Assembly (NCBI GenBank): GCA_947034885.2
Contig: OX344752.2
Location: 15,004,001 to 15,068,000, forward strand
Direction: 5' to 3'
Length of the DNA stretch: 64,000 bases
Source: Thuidium tamariscinum
Taxonomy: Eukaryota; Streptophyta; Bryopsida; Hypnales; Thuidiaceae
Within the stretch, counting starts at the first letter, position 1; each line of letters begins with the position of its first letter. The position numbers were made by a program, and so were the translations under genes. This document shows, piece by piece, positions 33,116 through 46,328 of this stretch. The notes below the pieces were generated by a model that was not told the DNA's origin, made no database searches, and saw only the letters and a program-made list of their open reading frames with translations.

Positions 33116-36100
33116 AAATCCGAGTTGGAGGGTTTCCAGGGTTTCCGCGTCAGGCCCTTGGACCTGTTTGGAATTTCTGCTAAAGTCAACAAAAAGACTA
33201 CTTCATTATGAGCTTCATCAATTTCTTGAGAAATGTAATTGTACAAATTCAAATTAGACATACTAGACATCAATTAGAAAAATCCAACACATCATCATCA
33301 CTTTTGGATTGAAAGATTATAATGTTTGCTCATGAGGGTGTAAAAATTGTAAAAGTGAGTTCAAGTCTTCTAATCATCTTTTCCCAAGTCAAATCTTAAA
33401 AAATTTTGAGGAAAAAAAATTAACTAGAATAACCTAAACTGTATAACCCAATCAATTTTTGGCTCAATAAAATGTATTGGACTATTCTTTCAAATGAATT
33501 TTGAATGTAATTTTATATCCAAGATCTAGGATATGCAAGTATCATTTCGATGGATACCCTAGTTGAATATCTTAGATAGAAAAATTATAGTCTATTATTT
33601 TCAATATAAGCTTAAAGCATACTTCAAAAACTTTCTCCCAAAATGTAGTCTAGTAAAAATAGCAACTTGGTTAGGTTTTATTTAACTTCAAGATTTTGGA
33701 AACTCCAAATTAGTGTACCCTTGTCTTATAGGGGTTAACCATACATGACCAAGACTTTTTTTAATCTTCTTGGAATTTGTTCTAAATTGAAGGAAAAATG
33801 AACATTTTTATAAGTTATCAACCTCTTGTTCAATGTTACAATAACAATTCAAACAAGATATGTTAAACATTACTTAGAAAAATAAAACACAACAATATCA
33901 CTTATTGATTGAAAGATTATAATGTTTTATTGTGGAGGTGTTAAAATTTCAAAAGCCTGTCAAACTCTTTGAATCTTCTTTTTACTTGAGAAATCTAAGA
34001 ATTTAGTCTCCAAAATTTTGGGGTTAAAGTGCCTAACATGCCTAACATCAATCAATTCCAAAATTCTCAAAATACACTCTACAATTTATTTAAACGAATT
34101 TCCAACAATCTCATACAAAACAAATTATTTCTTATTTCATTAAGGGTCAATCCAGCTACAGAAGTGATAGATTTGTTACGACTTCTTCAAATTTGAGGAT
34201 AAAGTTCAAGTGATGTATTGTTTTAAATATTTAATAATTGGATATTTAAACACATGTGTCTCATTTAATACTTGCTTAGAACTATTTAAGAATATAAATG
34301 AATTTACTATCTTCTAGTCTATTTTGTATTATTAAATTGATTTATAATTCATCATTGTACAAAAAACAATTGTCCTATACAAACACTTTGGAGATAGAAA
34401 CAATTATTACACTATTGTATCATGTACAATACAATTTTTTCTTTGGTACATTGGTCATCAATGACATCAAATCAACAAGAAACTATATGTGTTCTCCATT
34501 ACTGGAATTCTTCTCCAATTTTGAAATTGACATTCAATTTCTTTACAATTTAGAGTCATCTTTTCCTAAAAGGCTCCACATTCATTATTTGGCTTTTCTT
34601 TTTTTATTGATAATGAATGAATGAATTAATTTTTTAATAGATGAGATGTAAATGAAATTTCATAATACAATTGTTACATGGACACGTTATCGAGGTACTA
34701 CTAATCATAAGCAATTTTATCTTTTTTATTTGGAGAACCTCTACATGTAGTCATCTACTATCTATTTCCATGTACAAATTTTACATTTGTAGATTTTATT
34801 ATTCTAACAAAATTTGGATTTTCAAATAAGCTAACATAATTTGGTTTTTTTTCCAAAAATATTGTGTATTTCACGCTCATTCAATAGAGCCCCACATTTC
34901 CACAAAGGTACCTATAGAAACTAGAAAGTGAAGAAAGCAATGACACATTTACAAAGAATGTTCAATGAAAAATCACAATCTATCATTTCTAATATCAAAA
35001 TTTTTTATGCTTCAAGTGAATTTGGAAAAATAAATATTTGAAAATTCTAAATTCTAAAAAAAGCAATATTATAAGGTTAGATTATTCCTCCAATTTTTTG
35101 AAACACCACATTTTTTTAGCTTTGGCATTCATTGCTTCAAAAATATTTGATTAGCTCCCAAGTGGGTAAAAAAATCCTTGAATTCCTAATGAAATCTTTT
35201 GTTCAACATCTACAAAGATTTAAAAACTATAATGAGTAGTAAACAAATCGATATAATTTATCCATTTTTTGGAAGATATAACCAAATAAATTTAAAGCAC
35301 ACATGTTATAGAGAACTTCGGAAAAACAATATCACTTATGGATTAAAAGATTATAATATTTGATTTTATAAAAGTAGCAAAAACAATTTGAAGGGTTCTA
35401 ATTCTCTTTTCAAATGTGAAATCTCAAATCTCAAATTGGTTGCCAAAATAAATGCAGTGCAGAGGCCCTACATACATCATTCTAATCTATTTTTGTTTCT
35501 TAGGAATGTATTCTTCTGTATTCTCAAATCGATTTCTAATAGGATTTTTCCTACACGATGTATTGTATGTCTGTATTTTATTGATAATTCATGTCCAATA
35601 GCTCTAAACATTGTAAAAGACCATGATTGCAGTGGACCCCCTTGTAAGGTATCTTGAATAGAAAAATCATAATCAATCTTTTCCAAATTTATTTAATTGA
35701 AGCTAAAAGTTGACTTCAAAAAGAAATTTTCTGAAATATAATGTATTGAAAATAGCAACTTCGTTAGGTTTTGTTCAACTTCAAAGTTTGACAAACATTG
35801 GATTTTTGTAGCTTGGACATTTCATATTCAAGAAGTATTAGAAACTTTTAAATGTCCTATTTTTTATTCTACAAGGGCCTCTAAACCCTTTGTGGCCATG
35901 TAGTCTGTATATGATGAATATAATAGTAATCAATTGAAAAACAAATGATTCATGCTATTCAATGCAAAGTCAATCAATTAGAATGATAGTCTGTATTTTA
36001 TAAGTAACAATATATCACATTTCATATTTTTCATTAATATTTTAGCATTTATAAGGTTAAATATAAGTTGATCAAAAAAATCCAACGTTCATCCTATTAT

Positions 36101-36370
36101 AAAGGCATTCAAAGATTGTTACATTACACAGGAAAAAAAGTCTTCCTGACCTTGCATTTCTAACACTCAATGCTTGGTGAAAAACCCAATCAATCTAAGT
36201 ATCTAACTAAATCAAAGTTTAAAAAAAATCATATCATATGATTTTATTTCATTTAATTCCTATGGCCTTCAATCAAAAATTTTGAATATGTGATTATTAA
36301 TTGTAATTCATTTGCAAGGCTACATATTGTATGTAAGGACTAAGGAACATCCACACTATCACCTTTTGTA
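33116..36370. other. AT-rich repeat mosaic
   Basis: No gene. A dispersed motif (GATTGAAAGATTATAATGTT followed by a GAGG-TGT stretch) occurs near 33,310 and 33,910 and in altered form near 35,340, with related copies near 44,920, 46,780 (inverted) and 49,560. The segment therefore seems to be built from one family of old repeats. Confidence 0.5.
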
Positions 36371-37301
36371 TTAACCCCTAAAGGACTAAAGTCCCCTCGG
36401 GGGACCCTTGGAATTTTGGGCAGGCTTTTGTGACTTGATTTTTGCTATGATTTTCTTAAACTTCTTTTGAAGATAGGAAATCAGATTAGCTTTCTAAAAA
36501 TATAATCTTTATTTCAATTGGTGCTTCGAAGCAAAACTTATGCCATTCCAAGTCCAAACAACAGTTCACTAAGCCCAAAAAAAACACAATAAACATTGTT
36601 TTTAATTTTTAATTTTTTCTCTCTAAGATTATATTGTTTTTCTACATTTGAAGCTTTGGTTGATTTAATTTGGACTAATAATGAGAAATTTATGGTCTTG
36701 TGGACAATCTTGTATTTCGGGCAATCTAAGCACCTTCTTCACAAAATAACTTATAGAATGTATTTTTGAATACAATTTCCCAAATTTTCCTAATTTTAAT
36801 TTTTGATTCAGTTCACGATGTTTGCAAGAACAAGCTCACCGTTGAGATCATAGTTTTCCAATTACATCTTAAAGTTATTAAGCACTTATTGTTTTATTCA
36901 ATCTTGGACCTACTTTTGCTTCACAATTTTTTAATGAATAAAAATCAAGTATTTTTTCTTTTTAAAAAATTTCCCTAATCCTCAACTCAAATGTTCAATA
37001 TAAAAAATTTCAACTTCACACTCCATATTGCAAAAAAATTGTACAAATGGCAATCAAAGTCATCTGAAATTGTAAGTAGAGTTCAAAAAAACTTATTTGG
37101 ACAATTTTGAATGCTAATATCTTCCAATTTGTGCAGTCAAACTTCATGAACTTTTTACCACATGATCTCAGACAAGTAATTTACAAGATCCTATAGTTAG
37201 ATTCTAATTTTTTTTTAAATTGTTTTCTTGGGAGGAAGTAGCAAACATGGCAATTTTGAGTGGTTTCAAGCCACTAAATGCCTCAGTCCTTTGGGGGTTA
37301 A
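36371..37301 (-). mobile_element. TTAA-flanked non-autonomous element, family A copy M1 (931 bp)
   Basis: The left end is TTAACCCCTAAAGGACT; the right end, read inward on the minus strand, is TTAACCCCCAAAGGACT. TTAA is present at both borders. The interior is AT-rich, non-coding and matches copy M2 (43,881-44,815) in inverted orientation, including the stretch GTCAAACTTCATGAA. Sizes and ends agree with M2 and M4. Confidence 0.8.
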
Positions 37302-37818
37302 TAGACATCCCATTCAAGAACAATAATAGGATCATTGACATGTCAATGAATACTGTGAGAGTGTCACATATAACCAAACTTTGAAGAGATGGATGTTTAC
37401 ATTTGTTAAATTCATTTTTTCTATGTAATAAGACCATCACATTAAAATTTACAAACAAATCACCATGTGATGTGCAAAAAGTGATTGTATTAGAGAAAAA
37501 ACTTTGATACGGAAATTAATATGGAATTATCCCAATATACAAATGTTAACACATGTATTCCAAAGCATTCTTGGAGATGCAATTCTAAGCCAATGTTGTG
37601 CATAGCAATAATTCCTATCTCCTACATATCCATGCAATGAATTTTTGAAAATTGCTCACCAATTACTTGCAATCAATCATGCCTTTAGCAAATTTGAAAA
37701 CTAGGAGTTAAACAATTCATCACAACATCAACAATGTATAAACCGAAAGGTATCAAATATAGACATATGTAATTACAAAAATACGTTGTGGTTCTCAAAA
37801 TGCTCAAAAACTACCATG
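37302..37818. other. AT-rich spacer downstream of P1
   Basis: No gene seen. It probably includes the 3' flank of the P1 gene. Confidence 0.4.
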
Positions 37819-38230
37819 TCACTCAACATTTTTTTTGCCCTTTTCTTCTCTCTTCTGCCTCTTAGCTAATATTTGGGACCAAGCCACCTTCTGTTCACTC
37901 TTGAGCTTGGATAGAATGTCATGTTTGCACCACTCTCCACGTAACCAAGCTGTCTTAGTTGCTTTCTGCATCTCCAGGACTGTCTTTTGCTTATCCACTG
38001 TCTCTTGCAACTCATTTTCCACCTTAAGAGAAGCAGCTAATTTCTTCTTCAATTCCTCTACTTCCAAGGGGGTCATCTCATGTTGTGTACAAAAGTCTCC
38101 CCAACCGTACATGTCAACAACACGGTCAAGTGGGGCTTTGTCCGTGTGTCGTAGCACAGGAAAGCACAATTCCTTCTCTAAGGCTTTAGAATGCACTAAA
38201 TTAGCCTTAAAGTGACTCGTGTATCGTTCC
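37819..38230 (-). pseudogene. P1 gene, C-terminal coiled-coil part, separated from the rest by an insertion
   Basis: The minus-strand frame has no natural ATG at its head and can be read upstream to about 38,230 (SWERYTSHFKANLVHSKALE). It ends in a charged coiled coil: TPLEVEELKKKLAASLKVEN, then KTAWLRGEW and a basic tail. The same order (TPEELSTLLKLVKLHEQ, then SAWRHWS, then a basic tail) forms the C-terminus of P2 (to 60,091). I therefore read it as the end of the P1 gene, cut off from 41,974-43,134 by the CCGG-rich element. The inference rests on alignment by eye with P2. Confidence 0.6.
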
Positions 38231-41200
38231 CAAGAGATTTGGTCGAAAGTTGACGAAAGACCGGAATACGTTAGTGGTTATCACAATAAAACCCAAGCAA
38301 AAGACTGATCCAGTCTTGGTCTCCAACGTTCCTAAGATTTCCTTGGACCTGATTACCAGATCAATCCTTTATCCTTCCAAACTAAGTCTATCTATCTATA
38401 CCTGTATGTTCACCACCTTGATGCTTACGCTCACTAGATATGGGACTAAAGACCGGATACTAGTAGCTGGTCCAATCCCTAGTATAGTAACCAAGTGTAA
38501 GTTTAACCTCGATAACAAGAGGGATCTGCTTGTTTGGGCGTTTAGGAAGGAAGCTTACTCCTACCCTTCAAGTTTTAAAGTGTCAGAAGTTCCACTTATG
38601 AGTAAAAAAAAAGAAACTACTACTACAAACAGACCGGAATACCTCACAACTGGACCGGGACTAATCCGACCCAGCAGGTCACGCAAGCACTCCTGCCTAA
38701 TCCTAACAAAGACTACAACGACGGAAGAACCAGTTAGTCTAATCCCTGGTAGAATAAGGGCGGTAGCTTATGCAAGAGAGCTGAATTTCCTCACTTAGTC
38801 CTTCTTTCTTCTACAGAGACCGGATCACCATTCAGTTGGCATTTGGCCGGACGCTCCCGATCTCAAACCCAGACTCTACAAGTGTCTATCTCTATCAAAT
38901 ACTCCCTAGACCTGTTTCAGAAAGCACTGTGGGATCCTGCACAAATTCCCTATCAAAACCGAATTCACTTTAAGTCCAGAGACCGGATAAACTGACCATC
39001 CGGGCACACACTTATCCACACAAGGTTGCAATCCTAACCATCACCATAAGACTTTGACAAGGTCCCATGCACACAGTCCACTTCAGAGTGAATCAGAAAG
39101 GTTCTGACTTGTATTTGCAACACAAAAACTTGTGAAAGTAAGATAACATAATGCGCGCCCGGATTCAATTACGAACCGGGTTTAAATACTAAACTGCAAG
39201 AAAACCTAAAAGTGCAAATGGAATCAACACCAGCCGCCAAGAATGCCACCTCACATTCCTCTACAACTTGGGTAGGTTGACTTCCACAAAACTACAAAAA
39301 TACCAACAAAATAGGATCACAGATCCTACATATCTGGATCCGGTCTAAGTTCAAAAGTTCCTAACCTAAATATAACTTGGTTTAGCCGCCTTCCTATCTA
39401 CCTGTAATTAATGCCCCCTATTTCCTCGCCTTCTTGAGAGGCGACGCACCTTTCCGGGCTGGCTGCTTCTTCGGAGACCGGTACATCTTGATGGGCTTGG
39501 GTTTCGGTTTGGTCTTACCCCGCGCCCTGGCCCTGGTCTTCGTGGTCTCTGCCAATGCCTGGTCCGCATCTGAGTACTGTTTCGACTCATCACCGGAGTC
39601 GGTCTCTTCCTCCGAGTCCTCATCTTCCTCATCTGACTCCTCTTCCTCTTCATCTCGGGCCTTCCGCTTCACCTTGGATGTCTCCGCGGTCTTCTTCTTG
39701 AATCCGGTGATGGGCGGGTGGTGCACTATCTTGCTTTGCGGGGTCTGCTCCCCCACTCTCTCGGCAGTCCGGGCTGGTCCCTGGCTTGGTGACCCGGATC
39801 CAGATCCGGTCTTCAGTATAGAGCGGACCTGCACCGTTGCCTTCGCTTCCCCTCCGGTCTTTGGTTGTGTGATGACCGTGGGTGATGACTTGCTTGGAGA
39901 ATCATCCAACAAGGTGATGAACTTGGTCTTCTCCCTTGGTGGTGTAGTTCCCCGGATTATCTCCCTCAACACAATCGGCTCAGGTTCCGGCTCCTTGGTC
40001 TTCTCGGGTTGAGAAACCCTGGGCTCTTCAATCCGGGCCGGTGGGACAGATTCCTCCTCCACTGCGTCGGTCCTGGTTCCCTCTTCCTTCGCCGGTTCAG
40101 ATATGCCGGCTTCTACCTCGACAGCTGCTAGTGGTGGCTGATCCTTCGGTTGCTCCTTCTCCATCTTTGTCTCTTCCGGTCCTGAGACCGGAGCAGAACT
40201 AGCTTGGACCTCCGTAACTACTGACCGCCACTTCTCCAGTGCTGCCTCCATTTTCTTGTTGTAGGCCACCAGAGCTGTAAGCATCTGAGGACCCACCATC
40301 TTGCCTGCTTCCAAGACCTTCCTGTCGAAAAGCATGGCTTTGTTGACGACTTCACCCGGATGCGTGATGAACTCTCGGATTTCTCCGAGTGTGTTCCGGG
40401 CCTGCGTGGTGAGGCGTCTCTCTTCATCCAGCTCCTCCTGAGTGTGATGGAGCTCCCTCCTCAGGGCTGAGACCTGATTTGTTAGCCGGAGTACCTCCTC
40501 TCTGTCCCGACTATCATGAGCCTCCTGAATCAATTCTCCCAACACCTCCATGATCTTGGAGGGGGGAATAGAGCCTAAGGCTTGGCTTATGGCCCGCAAT
40601 AACCCTCTCTCCTCTAGGTGGTGCTTTCTGAAATCTTCCAGGTCTCGCAGGATCCTTAGCAAGGGCTCCTGTTCCCAGACCGGATCTAACCTCTGGGCTT
40701 CCCCGGCTACTACAGGGGTTTCTAGAGGTGGATCCTCTCTTCCTACCTCTAGAACCTCCTCTACTTCTTGTGTGCCTCCTTGATGCCCCTCCTGACTCTC
40801 ATCCTCGAAATCCTCCTCATCCTGGTCATTTTCAGCTTCCGGGTCTGCAATCTCATACTCTATCAATGCAGCCCCTACCTCGTAAGCTTCCATCTCCTTC
40901 TCTCTCAAGAGGTCTAACGAATGATACAGATGAAACAGGAATGGTGAAATGGGAGAGGGTTTAGATTTCCCAATTCCTTTCACCATTCGGTCCATCCGGT
41001 CCCTCATAACTAACCCCCAATCTATCTTCCTGTCTTCCGACAGTGCACCAAAGACAGTGTTGGCCACGGTGACCGTAATCCTACTAGGTCTATCCGGGTT
41101 CAAGATCGCCATCATGAACCGCAGTAGCCTCTTGTGTCTAGCAGACACACACTCTGCTACTGTAAAGCCGTCCTTCGGGTTGGTGGGCCTGCGGAACTTC

Positions 41201-41985
41201 CCTTGGTGGAATTTGTCCGTCCGGGTGCCCGTCGCATCTCCTCCTTACTCGAAGGCGTACACCTTGCGCCACATCGCTGCACTCCACTCCTTTGGCAGCG
41301 CCCGGACCGTCCCTTTCCACTCGTTGGTCTGGCCGGCTAGTAGCTCCTCCACCATCGCCTCATCCTTCAGGTTCTAGGGGTGAGCCATGAACCCCTCGCA
41401 GCCCATCTGCCTGAGGTCTTCCTCCAGCTCCCTCTTGTCTTGTGCGTCAGTTGGCACGACCGGATTCACATTCCGGAAGGCTAGAATCCTTCCTTCCTGC
41501 ACCTCTTCTGCCATCTCTCACTTGACGCCTACACAATCTAGGCGCGGTCCAACTTAACTAAACCTCCCGCGCTCAAGAACCTGTCAGCTAGCGTAGTGCT
41601 ATTCGCTCAACTATGTACCAGACCGGATTGACAGTTTATCTATCCCTTCTCTCTGTCTGTAGACCGAATACTCTATCTCTGGCCGGAAACCCTTTCTCGA
41701 ACTGCGTGCAAGAAAGTGGCAGGACCTGGCCCTGCTTCCCTGGTCTTATACTTTTTCCCCCGGCATTAATTACTGACCGTTAGGTTTAAACCAGTCTGGT
41801 CACGTGGGAGAGATCCCGACGATCTCTAGACTCGGTAGCCACTCATTACCTATCCGGTCTCGATCGCTAGGTGGGCGGAATCCGGGATTTCATACGCTGT
41901 CCCTTAACGTAGTTTCTGGTTTACGGTCTAGGGTTTTCCGGTTTCCGGTCTTGGTCCCAATTATGTGTAGAAACTAAGAAAACAA
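38231..41985 (-). mobile_element. ~3.75-kb CCGG-rich inserted element carrying its own gene
   Basis: The base composition and frequent GACCGGA/CCGGTC motifs change abruptly at both borders and resemble those of the nearby Ty3/gypsy LTR. It splits the P1 gene. Within it, on the minus strand, are a possible TATA (AGTATAAGACC near 41,745), a long leader, a ~698-codon gene (41514-39418) and about 1.2 kb of non-coding DNA. No paired LTRs, terminal inverted repeats or target duplication were found by eye, so borders are approximate. It could be a large solo LTR or an LTR-derived element. Confidence 0.5.
39418..41514 (-). pseudogene. Element-borne gene: N-terminal plant-transposon-type domain, coiled coil and Lys/Glu-rich tail
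   Basis: The frame starts at ATG 41514 (MAEEVQEGRILAFRN) and has two in-frame stops, TAG at 41376-41374 and TAA at 41247-41245. It then stays open for 576 codons. The N-terminal third (WSAAMWRKVYAFE, GFTVAECVSARHKRLLRFMM, ITVTVANTVFGALSEDRKID) resembles the domain called 'putative plant transposon protein', found beside plant retroelements; this is from memory and tentative. A coiled coil follows (TNQVSALRRELHHTQEELDE), then a long acidic and basic low-complexity tail ending KKARK. The layout (globular domain, acidic linker, coiled coil) echoes P1 and P2. The function is unknown. Confidence 0.55.
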
Positions 41986-43134
41986 CAAAAAAAATGGGGA
42001 TTGAATAGATCCCTCTTCCCGTATTTTGCTTAAGAACCTGCTTAGGTGAATTCTAGGTTGCCACACCGTGATCTCACAAAGGTGTGTCAACCTCAATTGT
42101 GCCTCTTCAAGACCTCTTTTCTCACGGTCACAATTATCATGTTCTTTCTGGGAGTCCTCCATGGCTTTTGCAAGTCTTTCCTTTGTAATTGGGTTATCGA
42201 CCCTAGAACTAGAAGCTCCATCTTGAGAACCATAGAAGCTAAGATAAAACGCTTCCAAGTTCTTCATCTCCTCATGTTGCTTTGACAATTGGATTCGAGC
42301 AGTTTCAATTTGGGCTAGAAGGGTTGGAACTCCATCATCCAAATCTTCCATAGCCTCGTCCTGTAGAGTCTTTAACTCTTTCTGCTTCTCTTCCAAGTCT
42401 TGAAGAAGTAGCTCGAGATGATCTTTGTGAATCTCTTTCAGGTCTTCATAATCTACATCTTCAAGCTTTTCTTCAATGCCCGACATTTGTTCCACATCAA
42501 GCAATGGCATTTGAAGAGGCGCCACCACTTCTTCCAATTTTGTAGGTGGCTCTTCCATCTTGGCCATATCCAATAATTCATTCAATGGTTCATTCTCTTC
42601 ATCCGAACTCGCGTGATGTGATCACTGATACTCATCATTAGGCACTACATTCTTGATGAAAAGATTTTTTCCTAGCCCTGCTCTTGGATTGGGGGAGGGA
42701 CCCGCTCTAGGAATGTCTTTGGTTGTTGGAATGGTGGCCATCTTCGATCCCTTGATGGTCCTCCAATCCACCGTTCTTCCGAGGATGACCTCCGCATACA
42801 CCATCTCACACAGGTACAATTGAACTTCATTTCTCGGCACGGTCTGTGTGTTGTGCAAGTACCGATAAACTTCAATACATCGTTGCACAAATGTGTCATG
42901 AGTGCGTGAATGAAGATTTGCCACATTCGATTGCACATGAATCTTGTGCCGATAATGATGGAAAAGCTTGTCGATGTGGCACCATTGAATGAATCCCTTA
43001 CAAGTGGTCGCGGTCCAATCACCTTGAATTCTATCCCAACCTGGATAAGCCATCGCATTAGGATCAAGAAGGATGTGGCATTGCCTTCTTTGTTTTTTTC
43101 CTTTGGCCTTCACCTTCTTTTTCTTGGCATCCAT
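41974..43134 (-). pseudogene. P1: unknown basic WCHIDKLF-domain protein followed in frame by a coiled coil
   Basis: The frame starts at ATG 43134 (MDAKKKKVKAKGKK, nuclear-signal-like). The N-terminal domain contains WCHIDKLFHHYRHKIH (51-66), VANL, FVQRC and LYLCEMVYAEVILGRTVDW (about 106-124). A TGA at 42624-42622 interrupts, but the same frame runs on through an acidic segment (ASSDEENEPLNELLDM) into a coiled coil (LELLLQDLEEKQKELKTLQD). Sequence beyond roughly 42,050 is uncertain because the CCGG-rich element begins nearby; the C-terminus continues at 38,230-37,819. P2 (58,601-60,091) is a clear paralogue. Array A3 lies about 170 bp upstream. It matches no family I know. The basic tail plus coiled coil suggests a nucleic-acid-binding, oligomerising protein (inference). 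Confidence 0.7.
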
Positions 43135-43254
43135 TGAATTGTAATCTTCAATGGGTATTTAAAAATACCTCAATGTATGACGGGTTGCATGAGACACTAC
43201 CTTAGAGCACAAAGTGGAGAGGAATTAACCCCTGAAAACTGAACCAGTTGTTGA

Positions 43255-43300
43255 ACACGCAGTCAGCCACTTCGCGGTGGGTAACAGATAGTGCACAAAG
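43255..43300. promoter_or_regulatory. Shared hairpin leader between array A3 and P1
   Basis: TCAGCCACTTCGCGGTGGGT can fold (CCAC with GTGG). Close relatives lie at 53,709 (TCAGCCACTCAGAGGTGGGT) and, inverted, near 58,290 (ACCCACCTAGACGTGGCTGA), in each case between a GC array and a gene start. The role is unknown. Confidence 0.55.
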
Positions 43301-43695
43301 CGAAAATGGCGAATGCGGGTGGGGGCGACTGCTTATGCACCCGAAGTCGCACAGGGGCGAGTGTGGGTACAGGGAGAGGCGACCTCGGGTAGGGGGCGAC
43401 TGCGTATGGGCGACTTCGCGTGGGGCGACCGTGCGTCAGGCGACTGCGGGTCTGGCGACTGCGGGGCGGGCGGGAAGTTCAAACTGCCCCCTCCAGCGAC
43501 CGCGCGTCAGGCGACCGCGGGTCAGGCGGGAAGTTCAATCTTCCCTCCTCCAGCGACTGCGCGTCAGGCGACCGCGGGTCAGGCGGGAAGTTCAATCTTC
43601 CCTCCTCCAGCGACCGCGCGTCAGGCGACCGCGGGTCAGGCGGGAAGTTCAAACTTCCCTCCTCCAGCGACCGCGCGTGGGGCGACCGCGCCTCC
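43301..43695 (+). repeat. GC-rich GCGACCGCGGGT minisatellite array A3 with 57-bp higher-order units
   Basis: The left half has degenerate 12-15-base units. From about 43,480 a 57-base unit repeats about four times: two GCGAC-type units plus GCGGGAAGTTCAA and CTTCCCTCCTCCA. Since 57 is divisible by three, long frames arise on several strands; their translations are alanine/arginine-rich repeats and not credible proteins. The distal end matches that of array A4. Confidence 0.9.
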
Positions 43696-43880
43696 TGGTA
43701 AGAAAATAAAGGGCTTTGAAATTGCCCCCAAAAATTATTTGGCCACCTAAAACTTTGGAGGCAGCTGGCTGAATCCACCAAAGACTCTTGAAGATATTGA
43801 CATGTAAATGCCCAAATCATTTCTTAAATTGTTTGAGAAAAATAGTTTTTGTTCAACAATAAGCAAATCCTTTCATAAGC

Positions 43881-44815
43881 TTAACCCCAAAGGGCCAAGG
43901 CCTTTTTTCTGTCAAAAACCTCTCAAAACTGCCATTTCTATTGCATTCATCCAAGAAAACAAAAAATATATATATTTAAGAATCTAACCGTAGGATCTTG
44001 TACTTAACTTGATTGATATGAAGTGGTAAAAATTTCATGAAGTTTGACCGTACAGATTGGAAGATATGAGCATTCAAAGTTGGAAATACAAGTTTTTTTG
44101 AACTGTGGTTTGCAATTTCAGATGACTTTGACTGGAATTGGTATCAAAAGACTGCACTATAGACTTTGAATTTATAATTTTTTGTATTAAGAAATTGAGT
44201 TGAGAGTCTAGGAAAAAAAATTCACTCAAAAAACACTTCATTTTCATTCTTTAAAAAATTGTTAAGTAGATGTAGGTCCAAGATTGAAAGAAAAACTAAA
44301 TGGTTAATAACTCTAAGATGGGATTGAAATACAATAATCCCAATGGTGAGATTGTTCTAGAAAGTAAACATAACCTTGTCCAAATTTTTATTTTTTTAAA
44401 TTGTAAAAATTGCATTCTAAAATGAATCCTATAAGTTATTTTTTCATTCAAGAAATTGTTTAGATTGCCCGAAAAACAAGATTGTCCATAACTTTCTCAT
44501 TATAAGTCCAAATAGAGTGAATCAAAGCTTCACATGTAGGCAAAAATATGTTATTTTAGAAGAAAAAAAAATTTAAATGGAATTTTGAGTTTTTGCAAAA
44601 AGAAATTTCTGCCCGCCGAATGAAAATTTGGGCTTTTTGTAGTATAACTTTTGCTCCCGGTCACCAATTGAAATAAAAATTACATTCCCATGAAGGTACT
44701 CAATTTTCCTATCTTTTGAGAAAGTTTCAACAAGATTCATTAAAAATTGAGGTCTACGGAACCTGCCCAAACTCCAAATTGTCCTCCGAGGGGACAATGG
44801 TCCTTTAGGGGTTAA
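43881..44815 (+). mobile_element. TTAA-flanked non-autonomous element, family A copy M2 (935 bp)
   Basis: The ends are TTAACCCCAAAGGGCC on the left and, read inward, TTAACCCCTAAAGGACC on the right, with TTAA at both borders. It matches M4 in direct orientation and M1 in inverted orientation. It is non-coding. Confidence 0.8.
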
Positions 44816-46328
44816 ATTATCCATTCTTTTCTATAAGTCATCCAACAAATTAAAAGTAGACATGTCTTAGACCAACTAGGAAAAACATAATACACGATAT
44901 CTCTTATAGATTGATAGATTTAAATGTTTCATGATAGAAGCATTCAAATTGCCAAATGAACTTCTCTTCTTTTCATCATGTTTTCCTAGGTCTAATCTTA
45001 AGAAGTAGTTAGTGGGAAAAAAAAGGCAGAGGGTTTCATATACATAATTCTAATCAATTTTTGCCTTCTCTGAATCTTCTATGTACAAATTATAGAAAAG
45101 AAATTTTCAGTTCATTTTTCCTTAAGCCTTTAATGTAATTACAAGTCATCTTTGTGATACCTATTTAAGGACTTAAAAAAGGCAAGATTGCAATAGACAT
45201 CTTTACAGTAAATCTTCAACCCAAAAAACATAACCAATCATTTCCAGATCGGTATTGTGATGCTTAAACTAGACATCCTTTAGTAATTTTCTCATTAATA
45301 TGAACTAGTAAAAATAGGAATTTCAATCAAATCTATTTTGCATTGCAATTGAGGAAAAATCAAATTTATGTGCCTCCGAATTCTACGGGTTAAAAGAATG
45401 AGAAACACATTCATGCCGCATTCCCTCCCCTAATTACTCTTCATGTAAATAAAAATCATGCCATGATGTTGTAGAGGGAAACATGAAAAAATATCCTTAC
45501 CAATTCTTTGAGACCCCTTCACTAACGATGTTGGTCATTTATGTTGTGCTTAGTTGGATGGAATGTAAAATCAATATTACTAATATATTCTAGAAAAAGT
45601 GAGTACAAATGTACAATTAATCACTATAATTTCATAACTATACTTTACTAAAATCTTACTAAATGTCATCTTTGGAAACAAAGTGTAGTTTAAGTCTAAA
45701 ATTCGATTTAGTCACCTAGCTAACTATAAGATCTCAAAGTAGATAGTATAGAAATGTGTAAATGAAAATTGTAAACTTTGAGGTTAGCCAAGGTAAATTT
45801 TTTTAAGATTTGAGGTTTAATTCCTAAAGGGATCAAGGGTTCATTCAAATTTTGAAAATTATAATGATATACTATAAAATGAAATATAGGATAACAATTT
45901 ATCACATAATTCAATCAAAAGTGATTATCTACATAATATATCCCTATAGTTAGATAATTGGTACACTATCACTATGACATTATGACTTATTTTTCAATTA
46001 AATTTGAACCTTTAAAATCACTGTAAAGTAAAGTACAAATAGAATAATTGTAACTATCTTCTTACAAGAATTTTCTTTACGTTCAATATAGTATGTTTAG
46101 ATTGTAATTATTATTTATGGTTTTTATTTTACTTATTTATTCACATCGTTTTGGAATGGTAATTTCTTGAATTCAAAAGTTTGTTCACAATTTCAAACAT
46201 ACTTTATTTTCTTAAGTACAAAAGATTTGCAAGAGTATTCATGAAAATCCAAATTAAAAAAATGAAATAAAAACAACACAATAATCTACAAGTGTTTTGA
46301 TGTCTGCAGAAATGAAGAATTGTGTGTT
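44816..46328. other. AT-rich repeat mosaic
   Basis: No gene. The stretch 44,823-44,995 is repeated at about 49,473-49,640 with roughly 90% identity by eye (shared AGTAGACATGTCTTAGA). Nothing else was recognised. Confidence 0.5.

Noticed and set aside
43248..43820. Long overlapping open frames in array A3 on both strands
   Set aside because: The 57-base unit keeps frames open by arithmetic; the translations are low-complexity repeats and overlap on several strands.
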